This document shows positions 42,602 to 51,112 of a DNA stretch of 51,265 nt, in pieces. Each line of letters opens with the position of its first letter. The stretch's first letter is position 1. Below the pieces are notes generated by a model. The model was not told where the DNA came from. It saw only the letters and a program-made list of their open reading frames with translations, and made no database searches. Origin of the DNA: Acidobacteriota bacterium (GTDB lineage: Bacteria > Acidobacteriota > UBA4820 > DSQY01); contig JAJYLT010000026.1 in the NCBI GenBank assembly GCA_021787565.1, positions 1 through 51,265 on the forward strand. The letters are read 5' to 3'. The position numbers and the translations under genes were made by a program.

Positions 42602-45355
42602 GTGAGCGCGGACTGGAAAGAGACGCTGAACCTGCCCAAGACCCCCTTTCCCATGAAAGCCAACCTGACCCAGCGGGAACCGCTGCAACTGAAGGCCTGG
42701 GAAGAGAAGGGGATCTACGGCCAGATTCTGGCGGCGCGCGAGGGGGCGCCGGTCTTCTCGTTTCACGACGGGCCGCCCTACGCCAACGGTCCCATCCACC
42801 TCGGCCATGCCCTGAACAAGGTCCTCAAGGACTTCGTCATCAAGTCCAAGACCATGGAGGGGTTCAAGGTCACCTACCGTCCCGGCTGGGATTGCCACGG
42901 CCTTCCCATCGAGCTCCAGATCGAGAAGGAGAAGGGGAGGAAGGTCCGGGAGGAGGACGTCCACACCTTCCGCCGGCACTGCCGCGAGTACGCGGAGAAG
43001 TTCATCGCGCTGCAGCGGGAGGATTTCATCCGGCTGGGCGTCTTCGGCGACTGGCAGCACCCGTACAAGACCATGGACTACGCCTACGAGGCGGCCACCG
43101 CGCGGGCCTTCGCCGACTGCTTTCTCAAGGGCTACGCCTACAAGGGCATGAAGTCGGTGCAGTGGTGCATCCACTGCGAGACGGCGCTGGCCGAGGCCGA
43201 GGTGGAGTACCGCGACCACAACTCGCCCACCATCACGGTCAAGTTCGCCCTCGCACCGGGCCAGGCCGAGAGGCTTCCCGACGGGCTCCCGGCGGAGGGA
43301 AGCTTCGCCGTCATCTGGACCACGACCCCATGGACGCTGCCGGCCAACCTGGCGGTGGCCTTCCATCCCGATTTCACTTACGTGGGCCTGCGCTGCGGAG
43401 GAGAGACCTACATCGTGGCCGAGGAGCTTCGGGAATCCTTCCTCAAGGAGACCGGTCTCACCGGCGAGGTGGTGGTCCGATTCAAGGGTGCCCGAATGGA
43501 GGGGCTGCGGTTCCGGCATCCCTTTCTCGACCGCGACTCACTGGGCATCCTGGCCACCTACGTCACGGCCGATACGGGCACGGGCTGCGTGCACACGGCG
43601 CCCGGCCACGGTCAGGAGGACTACCTCTCCGGCGTGCGCTACAAGCTGCCCATCCTCTCCCCGGTGGATCCCCGCGGCCGATTCCAGGCTGGCGTGGAGC
43701 ACTTCGCGGGCCAGAACGTCTTCGAAGCCAACCCCAGCGTGGTGGCGCTCCTCCGAGAGAGGGGCGCCCTGCTGGCGGAGGGACGCATCGACCACTCCTA
43801 CCCCCATTGCTGGCGGTGCAAGAACCCCCTCATCTTCCGGGCCACCAACCAGTGGTTCATCTCCATGGCCCACGAGGATTTGCGGGGCAGGGCGCTGAAG
43901 GCCATCGACGCGGTTCAGTGGGTGCCCGTCTGGGGGCGAAACCGGATCCACGCGATGATGGAGGGAAGGCCCGACTGGTGCCTGAGCCGCCAGCGCCGGT
44001 GGGGCGTACCCATCACGGTGCTCTTCTGCAAGGGCTGCGGGGAGCCGGTGCGCGAGCCGGCCCTCTTCGACAACGTGGTGGCGGCCTTCGCCGAGAAGGG
44101 CGCCGGCGTGTGGTGGGAGGGAGATCCCGCCAGGTTCCTGCCGGAGGGGTTCACCTGCCCCCGCTGCGGCGGGGCCGACTTCAAGGGGGAGACGGACATC
44201 CTGGACGTCTGGTTCGATTCCGGCGTGAGCCACCGCGCCATCCTCGGGCGGGAACCCGACATGCCCTGGCCCTCCGAAATCTACCTCGAGGGCAGCGACC
44301 AGCACCGGGGCTGGTTCCACACCTCCCTCCTGACCTCGCTCATGCTCCAGGGCTCCCCTCCCTACCGCCAGGTCCTGACGCACGGCTTCGTGTTGGACGC
44401 CGAGGGGCGGGCCATGTCCAAGTCCCAGGGCAACGTCATCTCCCCGCAGGAGGCGGTGAAGAAGAGCGGCGCGGAGATCCTGCGGCTCTGGGTCTGCATG
44501 GTGGACTACCGTGATGACGTGCGCTTCTCCTGGGACCTGTTCCAGCGGATCGCCGAGGCCTACCTGAAGATCCGCAACACCATGCGCTACCTCCTGGGCA
44601 ACCTGTACGACTTCAGGGCGCAGGACGCCGTGCCCGTGGAGCAGCTCCCCGAGCTGGACCGGTACGTCCTCCTGCTGCTCGACCGGCTGATCGAGCGCGT
44701 GACGCGGGCCTACCGCGAGTACGCCTTTCACGTGGTGTACCACGAGCTGCTCCAGTTCTGCACCGTCACGCTCTCGGCCTTCTATCTCGACATCCTCAAG
44801 GACCGCCTCTACTGCAGCTCGCCCTCCGGCCCCGAGCGCCGGGCGGCGCAGACGGTGCTCTACAGACTGGCCGACGCCCTGGTGCGCCTCATGGCCCCCA
44901 TCCTGGCCTTCACCGCCGAGGAGGTGTGGGGCAACCTGCCCAGCCGGGAATGCCCCTCGGTCCACATGGCGCGCTTCCCCAAGACCGCCGCCGTGAAGGA
45001 AGACGGCATCGAATCCCGCTGGGAGGCACTCCGCGCCGTCCGCGAATCGGTCAATAAGGCCCTTGAAGAGGCCCGGCAGCGCGGTGAAATCGGCAAGTCG
45101 CTCGAAGCGCGCGTCCGGATCACGCCTGACGCGAAGAGCGAGGGGCTTCTGAGGTTGTACGAGGACCAGCTCCCAGCCCTCCTGATCGTCTCCCAGGTGG
45201 AGATCGCGGCACAGGGGGAGAGCGTGGCGATCGAGATCCTGCCCGCCGAGGGGGAGAAGTGCACCCGCTGCTGGACGGTGACGACTGCCCCCGTGAGGCG
45301 GGACGACGGACCCCTCTGCCCCCGCTGCGCCGCCGTGGTGGAAGGGCTACGCTAG
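42602..45355 (+). CDS. ileS: Isoleucyl-tRNA synthetase
   Basis: 917 aa. HIGH motif as GPIHLGHALN (about 62-71), KMSKS as AMSKSQGN (about 600), the editing domain with TTPWTLPANLA, and the C-terminal zinc site CTRCW plus CPRC mark the bacterial type-I enzyme. GTG 42602 with AGGAGG 7 nt upstream. lspA follows after 1 bp. Confidence 0.97.
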   Translation: MSADWKETLNLPKTPFPMKANLTQREPLQLKAWEEKGIYGQILAAREGAPVFSFHDGPPYANGPIHLGHALNKVLKDFVIKSKTMEGFKVTYRPGWDCHGLPIELQIEKEKGRKVREEDVHTFRRHCREYAEKFIALQREDFIRLGVFGDWQHPYKTMDYAYEAATARAFADCFLKGYAYKGMKSVQWCIHCETALAEAEVEYRDHNSPTITVKFALAPGQAERLPDGLPAEGSFAVIWTTTPWTLPANLAVAFHPDFTYVGLRCGGETYIVAEELRESFLKETGLTGEVVVRFKGARMEGLRFRHPFLDRDSLGILATYVTADTGTGCVHTAPGHGQEDYLSGVRYKLPILSPVDPRGRFQAGVEHFAGQNVFEANPSVVALLRERGALLAEGRIDHSYPHCWRCKNPLIFRATNQWFISMAHEDLRGRALKAIDAVQWVPVWGRNRIHAMMEGRPDWCLSRQRRWGVPITVLFCKGCGEPVREPALFDNVVAAFAEKGAGVWWEGDPARFLPEGFTCPRCGGADFKGETDILDVWFDSGVSHRAILGREPDMPWPSEIYLEGSDQHRGWFHTSLLTSLMLQGSPPYRQVLTHGFVLDAEGRAMSKSQGNVISPQEAVKKSGAEILRLWVCMVDYRDDVRFSWDLFQRIAEAYLKIRNTMRYLLGNLYDFRAQDAVPVEQLPELDRYVLLLLDRLIERVTRAYREYAFHVVYHELLQFCTVTLSAFYLDILKDRLYCSSPSGPERRAAQTVLYRLADALVRLMAPILAFTAEEVWGNLPSRECPSVHMARFPKTAAVKEDGIESRWEALRAVRESVNKALEEARQRGEIGKSLEARVRITPDAKSEGLLRLYEDQLPALLIVSQVEIAAQGESVAIEILPAEGEKCTRCWTVTTAPVRRDDGPLCPRCAAVVEGLR

Positions 45356-45356
45356 G

Positions 45357-45860
45357 ATGAGAAAGGCCCCCTACCTCCTCATCGGCCTGATCGTCCTAGT
45401 CATCGATCAGATCACCAAGGCCATGGTTCTGCGCTTCATCCCCCTGGGGGGCGGGCGGGAGATCACGCCATGGTTCTCCATCATCCACTGGCAGAACCCC
45501 GGCGGATTGTTCGGCATGATGAACCAGCTCCCGTCGGTGGCGCGGGTGGGCGTGTTCCTCCTCCTGCCCCTGTTGGGCATCGCCCTCCTGGGTTTTCTCT
45601 TCGCCAAGTCCCGGCGCCGAATCGAGTGGATCCTCCTCTCCGCCGTGCTGGGCGGGGCCCTAGGGAACATGGTGGACCGGTTCCGCTTCGGCTCCGTCGT
45701 GGACTTTCTGGACTTCCACCTGCCGGGGGGACCGGCCTGGCCCACCTTCAACGTGGCGGACGCCTTCCTCTCCACCGGCATTCTGTTGTACCTGGCTCTC
45801 GTCCTGCTGCGTCCGGAACCGGAGGGGGAGCGTGCACCCGATTCTCTTCACCATCGGTAA
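45357..45860 (+). CDS. lspA: Lipoprotein signal peptidase (SPase II)
   Basis: 167 aa with four membrane helices. The catalytic Asp pair lies in GALGNMVDRFRFGSVVDFLD and FNVADAFLSTGI; the Asn box reads QNPGGLFGM. It cleaves prolipoproteins after Lgt modification, so the neighbouring lgt supplies its substrate. It overlaps lgt by 29 bp. Confidence 0.94.
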   Translation: MRKAPYLLIGLIVLVIDQITKAMVLRFIPLGGGREITPWFSIIHWQNPGGLFGMMNQLPSVARVGVFLLLPLLGIALLGFLFAKSRRRIEWILLSAVLGGALGNMVDRFRFGSVVDFLDFHLPGGPAWPTFNVADAFLSTGILLYLALVLLRPEPEGERAPDSLHHR

Positions 45861-46608
45861 TTTCCCCGTCGGCACTTACGGGGTGCTCATGGCCCTCTCG
45901 GCCCTGGCGGCCCTGTCGCTGGCCAGGATCCTGGCCCCCAAAGCGGGCCTGGATGACGGCCAGATGGTGGACCTGTTCGTCTACTCCATCCTCGCGGCCT
46001 TCGTGGGGGCCAAGCTGGCCATGGCCATCGGGGACTTCCGGGAGTTTTCGGACCATCCGGTCCGGTTTCTGGTGGAGAGCCTCCGCTCCTTCGGAGCCTT
46101 CTACGGCGGATTCATCGCGGCCGTCGCGGTGGCCGTCTTCTACCTTAGGCGTCACCGCATCCCCTTCTGGCCGGCTGCCGACGTCACGGCCGTCTGTCTG
46201 GCCCTCGGTCAGGGCATGGGCCGGTGGGGCTGCTTTTTCGCGGGCTGTTGCTACGGAAAACCCACCGATCTGCCCTGGGGTATGGTCTTCCCGGCCGTCC
46301 CGATCTGCGCCGACGGCACGCGCATTCATCCGTGGCCCCTCTACGAGAGCGCCGCGGATCTGGCGATCTTCGGGCTCCTGTTGTTCCTGTTCAAGAGGCG
46401 GCGATTCTCGGGTCAGGTCTTTCTCGTCTATGCCGCGCTCTACGCCGTGGCCCGCGGGCTCCTGGAGTTCCTCAGGGGCGACGCCGTTCGCGGTCTCTAC
46501 TTCGGCGGAGAGGTCTCCCTCTCCCAGATCGTGGCGCTGTTCGTCCTCGTCGCGGCCGTGGGCACCTACCTCTGGCGACGGCCGCGGACCGCGGGACCGG
46601 GAGCCTGA
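45832..46608 (+). CDS. lgt: Prolipoprotein diacylglyceryl transferase
   Basis: 258 aa, seven membrane helices. The family signature region reads GQGMGRWGCFFAGCCYG, followed by HPWPLYE and ARGLLEFLRGD. It attaches diacylglycerol to the lipobox Cys. GTG 45832 is chosen because GGAGGGGGAG precedes it, inside the lspA end. Confidence 0.92.
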   Translation: MHPILFTIGNFPVGTYGVLMALSALAALSLARILAPKAGLDDGQMVDLFVYSILAAFVGAKLAMAIGDFREFSDHPVRFLVESLRSFGAFYGGFIAAVAVAVFYLRRHRIPFWPAADVTAVCLALGQGMGRWGCFFAGCCYGKPTDLPWGMVFPAVPICADGTRIHPWPLYESAADLAIFGLLLFLFKRRRFSGQVFLVYAALYAVARGLLEFLRGDAVRGLYFGGEVSLSQIVALFVLVAAVGTYLWRRPRTAGPGA

Positions 46609-46609
46609 C

Positions 46610-47554
46610 ATGCCGCGATTGGAGATCGTGCTGCCCGAGGGGGCCAGGCGGATCGACCACCTGCTGGCTACCCTCCTGGCCGAAAGGGGCCTGACCCGGT
46701 CGGCCCTCCACCGCCTCATGGGCGAGGGACGGGTTCTCCTGGACGGACTTCCCGTCAAGCCTTCGAACGCGGCGAGGAGCGGACAGAAGGTGGTAGTGGA
46801 CCTCCCCGAGCCGGAGCCGAGCGGCTTGGTGCCGATGGAGCATCCGCTGACCGTCCTTTACGAGGATGAGGCCTGCGTCGCCGTGGAGAAACCCGCGGGG
46901 CTGGTGACCCATCCCGCCAAGGGACACGCCCACGACACGCTGGTGAACGTTCTCGTGGGAAAGGCCATCGGCATGGCCGCGGGGTTCGGCCCAGCGCGCC
47001 CGGGAATCCTGCACCGCCTGGACAAGGAGACCTCGGGAGTCCTTCTGCTGGCGAAGAATGATGCGGCGCACGCCGATCTGGCCGCCCAATTCAAGGACCG
47101 GCAGATCGAGAAGACTTACTGGGCTCTGGTTTGGGGGGCCCTGGAGCGGGACCCCTCGGAGGTGGACGCGCCCATCGGAAGGGACCCGCGAAACCGAAAA
47201 CGTATGGCCGTGGTTTCAGGCGGCCGCCCCGCGAGGACCTCCTTCCGGACGCTGGAGGTGCTTCCCCACGTGAGCCTGGTGGAAGCCAGGCCCTTCACGG
47301 GGCGGACCCATCAGATCCGGGTGCACCTCTCCTCGCTCCGGCACCCGGTGGTGGGTGACGCCCTCTACGGGGGGCACCCGGAAAACGGTCTGCCCTCCTC
47401 TTTCCTGCGGTCCCGCGTGCGGGCGGCGGGGAGGTTCTTTCTGCATGCGCGTTCTCTGACCTTCATGAGTCCGGCGGCCGGGAGGGTGACGGTGACCTCT
47501 CCCCTACCGGAGGAATTCGAGACGATCATCGAGGAGTTCCGGCGCCATGGATAA
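46610..47554 (+). CDS. RluA/RluD-family 23S rRNA pseudouridine synthase
   Basis: 314 aa. An S4 RNA-binding domain (TRSALHRLMGEGRVLLDGLP) is followed by the catalytic domain: VEKPAGLVTHPA, GILHRLDKETSGVLLLAK with the catalytic Asp, EARPFTGRTHQIRVHL and HPVVGDALYG. It is likely RluD-like because of the S4 domain and family order. ATG 46610 directly after the lgt stop. It overlaps the next gene by 8 bp. Confidence 0.92.
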   Translation: MPRLEIVLPEGARRIDHLLATLLAERGLTRSALHRLMGEGRVLLDGLPVKPSNAARSGQKVVVDLPEPEPSGLVPMEHPLTVLYEDEACVAVEKPAGLVTHPAKGHAHDTLVNVLVGKAIGMAAGFGPARPGILHRLDKETSGVLLLAKNDAAHADLAAQFKDRQIEKTYWALVWGALERDPSEVDAPIGRDPRNRKRMAVVSGGRPARTSFRTLEVLPHVSLVEARPFTGRTHQIRVHLSSLRHPVVGDALYGGHPENGLPSSFLRSRVRAAGRFFLHARSLTFMSPAAGRVTVTSPLPEEFETIIEEFRRHG

Positions 47555-48422
47555 GAAGATCGCCCTGATCGGATGCGGCAAGGCCGGACTGTCCCTGTCG
47601 CTCGCCCTGAAAGGGGCGGGCTGGGAGGTCGTGGGGTGCGCTTCTCGCACGTTGGCCGCGGCGCGCGCGGGAGCGGACTGGCTCGCCTGTCCCCTGCTTG
47701 CCTCCTTCGGCGAGATTCCCGCGGAGGCGGTCCTGATCCTCGGGGTCCCCGAAGGGGCTCTTCCGGAGGTGGAATCCAGCGTGGCCAGGCAGGACCCGAA
47801 CCTGAAGGGCCGCGTGATCCTTCACCTGAGCGGAGCCCTCCCCGCCAGGGTCCTGGAGTTCTGCCGCCTTCGGGGCGCCAGCGTGGGGTCCATCCATCCG
47901 ATCATGGCCCTTCCCGATCCGCTCACGGGCGCCAAGCGCCTGAAAGACGCCACCTTTGCCATCGAGGGTCGTCCCGCGGCCCTGGAGGTCATGAAGGCCA
48001 TCGCGCTAGCTCTCTCGGGGCGCTATTTCATCCTCTCTCCTCGGGGCAAGACGCTCTACCACGCCGCCGCCGTGGTGGCCTCCAACCACTTGGTGGCGCT
48101 CCTGGCCGACAGTCAGGAGCTGCTCGACAGGGCCGGGGCCGACGCCTCCGTGGCCTGGCCGGCCTTTCAAGCCCTCGTGGAAGGGACGGTGAAGAACTTC
48201 TACGCGGGCGGGCCGGTCTCCGCGCTGACGGGCCCGGTGGAACGAGGCGACCTCGAAACCATAAGAAGGCACCTTCAAGCGCTCAAGCGATGGCCCGAGG
48301 CACGGGAGCGCTACCGGTCCATGGCGCTGGGGGTCCTGGGGCTGGCCCGTCTTCGCCACCCCGAGCGGAGGGAGGCCCATGACGCCCTTGAAAAGCTCGT
48401 CACCGGGTGGCACAGTAGCTAG
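47547..48422 (+). CDS. Rossmann-like and DUF2520 domain protein
   Basis: 291 aa. N-terminal NAD(P)-binding motif IALIGCGKAGLSLSLAL, then LHLSGALPA, GSIHPIMALPDP and a C-terminal helical DUF2520 domain (YHAAAVVASNHLVALLADSQ). The architecture is that of oxidoreductases related to pyrroline-5-carboxylate or ketopantoate reductases. Substrate unknown. Confidence 0.87.
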   Translation: MDKKIALIGCGKAGLSLSLALKGAGWEVVGCASRTLAAARAGADWLACPLLASFGEIPAEAVLILGVPEGALPEVESSVARQDPNLKGRVILHLSGALPARVLEFCRLRGASVGSIHPIMALPDPLTGAKRLKDATFAIEGRPAALEVMKAIALALSGRYFILSPRGKTLYHAAAVVASNHLVALLADSQELLDRAGADASVAWPAFQALVEGTVKNFYAGGPVSALTGPVERGDLETIRRHLQALKRWPEARERYRSMALGVLGLARLRHPERREAHDALEKLVTGWHSS

Positions 48423-48436
48423 GCTGGGGGAAGAGG

Positions 48437-49576
48437 ATGGCCTTTTTCAACTACGCGACAATGCAGATGGCCGCCAAGGTGGTCTACTACGGCCCGGGCC
48501 TCTGCGGGAAGACCACCAACCTCCAGTACATCTACAACAAGACATCGCCCAAGTCGCGGGGCGAGATGGTCTCCCTGGAGACCGAGTCGGACCGCACTCT
48601 CTTTTTCGACCTTCTGCCCCTGGAGGTGGGGGTCATCGCCGGCTTCAAGACGCGGTTCCAGCTCTACACCGTTCCGGGCCAGGTCTTCTACGGGGAGACC
48701 CGGAGGATGGTGCTCAAGGGCGTGGACGGGGTGGTCTTCGTGGCCGACTCGCAGCGCCCCATGCGGGAAGCCAATATCGAGAGCCTGAAGGACCTGGAGA
48801 AGAACCTCCAGGACATGGGGGTCAACCTCGCCGACGTGCCGCTGGTACTTCAGTTCAACAAGCGGGACCTGCCCAGCCTTCTCACCGTCGAGGAGTTGGA
48901 CCGGGATCTCAACTGGTGCGACTGGAACCACTTCAGTGCCAGCGCCGTCAACGGGATGGGGGTTTTCGACACCCTCAAGGGCATCAGCCGCCTCACCCTT
49001 CACGCGCTCAAGGGTAAGCTGGCCCGCCCCGCCGAAACCGTGGCCCAGCCGGCGGCGCCCCCCGCCCCCGTTGCCCCTCCGCCGAGTCGGCCCGCCGAGG
49101 CAACGCCGGTGACCGCCGCCCCGCCTCCGCCACCGCCGCCTCCGCCCTCCGCGGTGGAAGTGGAGTTCGCCACCCTGGTCACCTCGGCCAGCGACAAGGA
49201 GTTGGCCCGGCGGGCCCCCAAACTGAAGACGGTCACCACGACCAGCCTCCGCGTGGCTTCCGAGTTGGACAGGATCCGGGAGAGCCTGCTCGGTCCCATC
49301 CTCTCCGCCTCCCGCCCCAAGGTGAAGGACCTGACCCCGCAATTGGACGACCTGCGCCGGACCTCTCTTCAGCACGCGCCGGCGGAGCCGGTCCTCGAAG
49401 TCCCGCCCGAGGTCCTGCAGGGCCTGGATTCACTGGGCCTGCGGGTGATGGTCATGGACGCTGGGGGCCGCGAGGCTTTTGCCGGCGATCTCGCCGTGGG
49501 CACTGAAGAGCTCCAGCGTACGGGAGACGGTTGGATCGTGAGGATCAGGCTCGCTCCCAAGCACGAAGATCTGTAA
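48437..49576 (+). CDS. MglA-like small GTPase with Pro-rich linker and C-terminal extension
   Basis: 379 aa. The GTPase domain (1-195) has YYGPGLCGKTTNLQ (P-loop), LFFDLLPLE, YTVPGQVFYGETRR (G3 region, with Pro in place of the usual Asp as in MglA) and QFNKRDLP (G4). A Pro/Ala linker (about 205-235, including a ten-proline run) joins a C-terminal domain of about 140 residues that I cannot name. MglA proteins set cell polarity and motility in myxobacteria and relatives; the extension suggests a built-in partner domain. GGGGGAAGAGG precedes ATG. Confidence 0.88.
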   Translation: MAFFNYATMQMAAKVVYYGPGLCGKTTNLQYIYNKTSPKSRGEMVSLETESDRTLFFDLLPLEVGVIAGFKTRFQLYTVPGQVFYGETRRMVLKGVDGVVFVADSQRPMREANIESLKDLEKNLQDMGVNLADVPLVLQFNKRDLPSLLTVEELDRDLNWCDWNHFSASAVNGMGVFDTLKGISRLTLHALKGKLARPAETVAQPAAPPAPVAPPPSRPAEATPVTAAPPPPPPPPPSAVEVEFATLVTSASDKELARRAPKLKTVTTTSLRVASELDRIRESLLGPILSASRPKVKDLTPQLDDLRRTSLQHAPAEPVLEVPPEVLQGLDSLGLRVMVMDAGGREAFAGDLAVGTEELQRTGDGWIVRIRLAPKHEDL

Positions 49577-49587
49577 GGCCTGCGACT

Positions 49588-49998
49588 TCAAAAGAGCTTG
49601 AAGCGTTTCCGCTTGCGCTCTTCTTCGAGGGCCAGCACCCGGCCCGAGAGGTCCTCCACCGCCTGTTTGAGCTTGAAATTCTCCTGCACGAGATTCTCGA
49701 AGACGTCGAGCAGGAGGTCCACGTCCCTGCGCAGCAACACGGGATCGCTCGTGGAGACGAGGGCCTCCTTGACCTCCTTGAGGGGCCGTCCCTGCTCGTG
49801 CACCAGGGCGTGAATGTGCTTGAGCTTCTCAATGTCGTCCTGCCGGAACCGCCTATGTCCGCCGGGGGTCTTGGGGACCTCCAGGTAGTGCTTGAACTCG
49901 CGTTCGTAGAAGCGGATGGTGCTCACCGGGAGGCCCGTGATTTCGGCCACGTACCCGATGCTGTAGGTCTTCGGCTCCACGGGTGCGGGAGAATTCAT
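49588..49998 (-). CDS. MerR-family transcriptional regulator
   Basis: 136 aa from ATG 49998. TYSIGYVAEITGLPVSTIRF, KTPGGHRRFRQDDIEKLKHI is the MerR winged HTH; a coiled-coil C-terminus (VFENLVQENFKLKQAVEDL) replaces ligand cysteines. The inferred transcription start near 50021 would leave ATG 50019 leaderless, while ATG 49998 has GAGGG 5 nt upstream and is preferred. It is convergent with mglA, 11 bp apart. Confidence 0.85.
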   Translation of the reverse strand: MNSPAPVEPKTYSIGYVAEITGLPVSTIRFYEREFKHYLEVPKTPGGHRRFRQDDIEKLKHIHALVHEQGRPLKEVKEALVSTSDPVLLRRDVDLLLDVFENLVQENFKLKQAVEDLSGRVLALEEERKRKRFKLF

Positions 49999-50027
49999 GG
50001 CGCCCTCATCGCGGTTCATCCATCTCG

Positions 50028-50056
50028 ACCATAGCAGATCGAAAGCGGAGGATCAA
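50028..50056 (-). promoter_or_regulatory. Promoter of the MerR gene
   Basis: Minus-strand TTGATC (50056-50051), a 17-bp spacer and TATGGT (50033-50028) with an upstream TG (extended -10). Confidence 0.55.
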
Positions 50057-50069
50057 ACCTCGACGGGTT

Positions 50070-50160
50070 GGCGGCGAGGCCAGCGCACCGCGCGCTGGCC
50101 GGTCAGCGAGCCGCCGCACGCGCAGCCCACCGGGAGCCCCCCCCGGAAGGGGGGCTTCTT
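50070..50160 (+). ncRNA. Candidate structured small RNA ending in a terminator
   Basis: An outer stem GGCGGC/GCCGCC (50070-50075 with 50110-50115) encloses a perfect 9-bp hairpin GGCCAGCGC/GCGCTGGCC (50078-50086 with 50092-50100). A strong terminator follows at 50135. No known RNA family is recognised and no plus-strand promoter is clear, so it may be only stacked terminator structures. The flanking 50163-50340 shows no gene. Confidence 0.35.
50135..50160 (+). terminator. Strong Rho-independent terminator
   Basis: AGCCCCCC-CCGGAA-GGGGGGCT, an 8-bp stem followed by TCTTTCG on the plus strand. It isolates the next gene from upstream transcription. Confidence 0.7.
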
Positions 50161-50352
50161 TCGCCCTTATCGGGCCCGCACCTGCGCGGAGGCGTTGCTG
50201 GGACAGGCTGACCCGCCTACATTGTCATTGCAAGGGCGAAAGGCGGAATCTGTCCTCGTTCGCGGACAACTGGCCAGCCCCCCGGGCGACGGTTGCTGAT
50301 GCCGGAGGCGGAGGGGCCGCCCGTGCCGGAGATCGGGCAATCGGCGTTGTTA

Positions 50353-50368
50353 TGGCATGGAGCTTGCA
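50353..50368 (+). promoter_or_regulatory. Sigma-54 (RpoN) promoter
   Basis: TGGCATGGAGCTTGCA: -24 GG and -12 GC separated by exactly 10 bp, matching TGGCAC-N5-TTGCA except for one base. The predicted start, about 50379, gives a 21-nt leader with AAGGAGGTG before ATG 50400. Confidence 0.75.
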
Positions 50369-50399
50369 CTTCGCCGTCAGTCGAAAAGGAGGTGCTGGA

Positions 50400-51005
50400 A
50401 TGTTGAGACCCAAGCTTTGGTTAGCCGCGCTGGCCATGGGACTGCTGGCCGTAGGCGCCCTGGCGGCCAAGGAGAACGTCAAGAAGCTCTCGGCCTACGG
50501 CTACGTGGGCCGGCAGGGAGATGTCTCCCTCGTGGTGGACATGGACGTGGCCCGCTATCGGGGCGGAGAAAAATACATCCCCTTGCTCATCTGGCTGGGC
50601 AGCGCCGAGAACAAGACCCTCCACGCCGAACGGGGCTCCTTCACGCTCGTGGACCCCAAGGGTGAATCCCATCCCCTGGCAAGCACCGAGGCCGTGACCC
50701 GGAATTACGGCCCGGCCCTTATTTCCAACGACTACTCCTACCTGCGCAGCATGCCCGATTACGGGAGCATGCTCTATCTCTCCTGCCAACCCATTCGCGA
50801 CGTCGCCTTCTTCCCCAATCCCTCCGGGCGGCCGGGGGTGCTCTACGATCACGTGGAGCTGCCTAACCACACCTATTTCTGGACGCTGCTCTACTTCGCC
50901 AACCCGGCCGGCAAGGATCCCGGGAAGTACACGCTCATCTACGACGACCCGGGGAGCAAGACCCGCATCGAAATCCCCTTCACCATCCCCTGGTTCAAAG
51001 GTTAG
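50400..51005 (+). CDS. Secreted beta-rich protein of unknown function behind a sigma-54 promoter
   Basis: 201 aa. Signal peptide [20 protein letters not shown] (cleavage near residue 23). The mature protein alternates beta strands ([59 protein letters not shown]), suggesting an immunoglobulin-like sandwich, and has no cysteine pair or enzyme motif. AAGGAGGTG 5-7 nt before ATG. Monocistronic between two terminators. Confidence 0.72.
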   Translation: MLRPKLWLAALAMGLLAVGALAAKENVKKLSAYGYVGRQGDVSLVVDMDVARYRGGEKYIPLLIWLGSAENKTLHAERGSFTLVDPKGESHPLASTEAVTRNYGPALISNDYSYLRSMPDYGSMLYLSCQPIRDVAFFPNPSGRPGVLYDHVELPNHTYFWTLLYFANPAGKDPGKYTLIYDDPGSKTRIEIPFTIPWFKG

Positions 51006-51032
51006 AACCGAGATTCCGCCGCGCGGCACCGA

Positions 51033-51060
51033 GGGCCGGGACCACCCGGCCCTTTCCTTA
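51033..51060 (+). terminator. Rho-independent terminator of the secreted protein gene
   Basis: GGGCCGGG-ACCA-CCCGGCCC, an 8-bp stem followed by TTTCCTTA. Confidence 0.75.
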
Positions 51061-51078
51061 TCTCCGTGGACGATGTGC

Positions 51079-51084
51079 TATAAT
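51079..51084 (+). promoter_or_regulatory. -10 box of rsmI
   Basis: Perfect TATAAT preceded by TGC (extended -10); the -35 region is poor, as allowed for extended -10 promoters. Confidence 0.65.
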
Positions 51085-51112
51085 CCGCCCTCCCGAGGGG
51101 GGCGGTGCGCGC

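Noticed and set aside
42602-42620. T-box riboswitch ahead of ileS
   Set aside because: Promoter and start codon are only 21 bp apart, leaving no room for a leader structure.
43538-44965. 475-aa minus-strand frame
   Set aside because: Antisense of ileS with no recognisable domain.
49120-49150. Short tandem repeat (CCG/CCT-rich)
   Set aside because: It is the polyproline linker of the MglA-like protein, coding and in frame.
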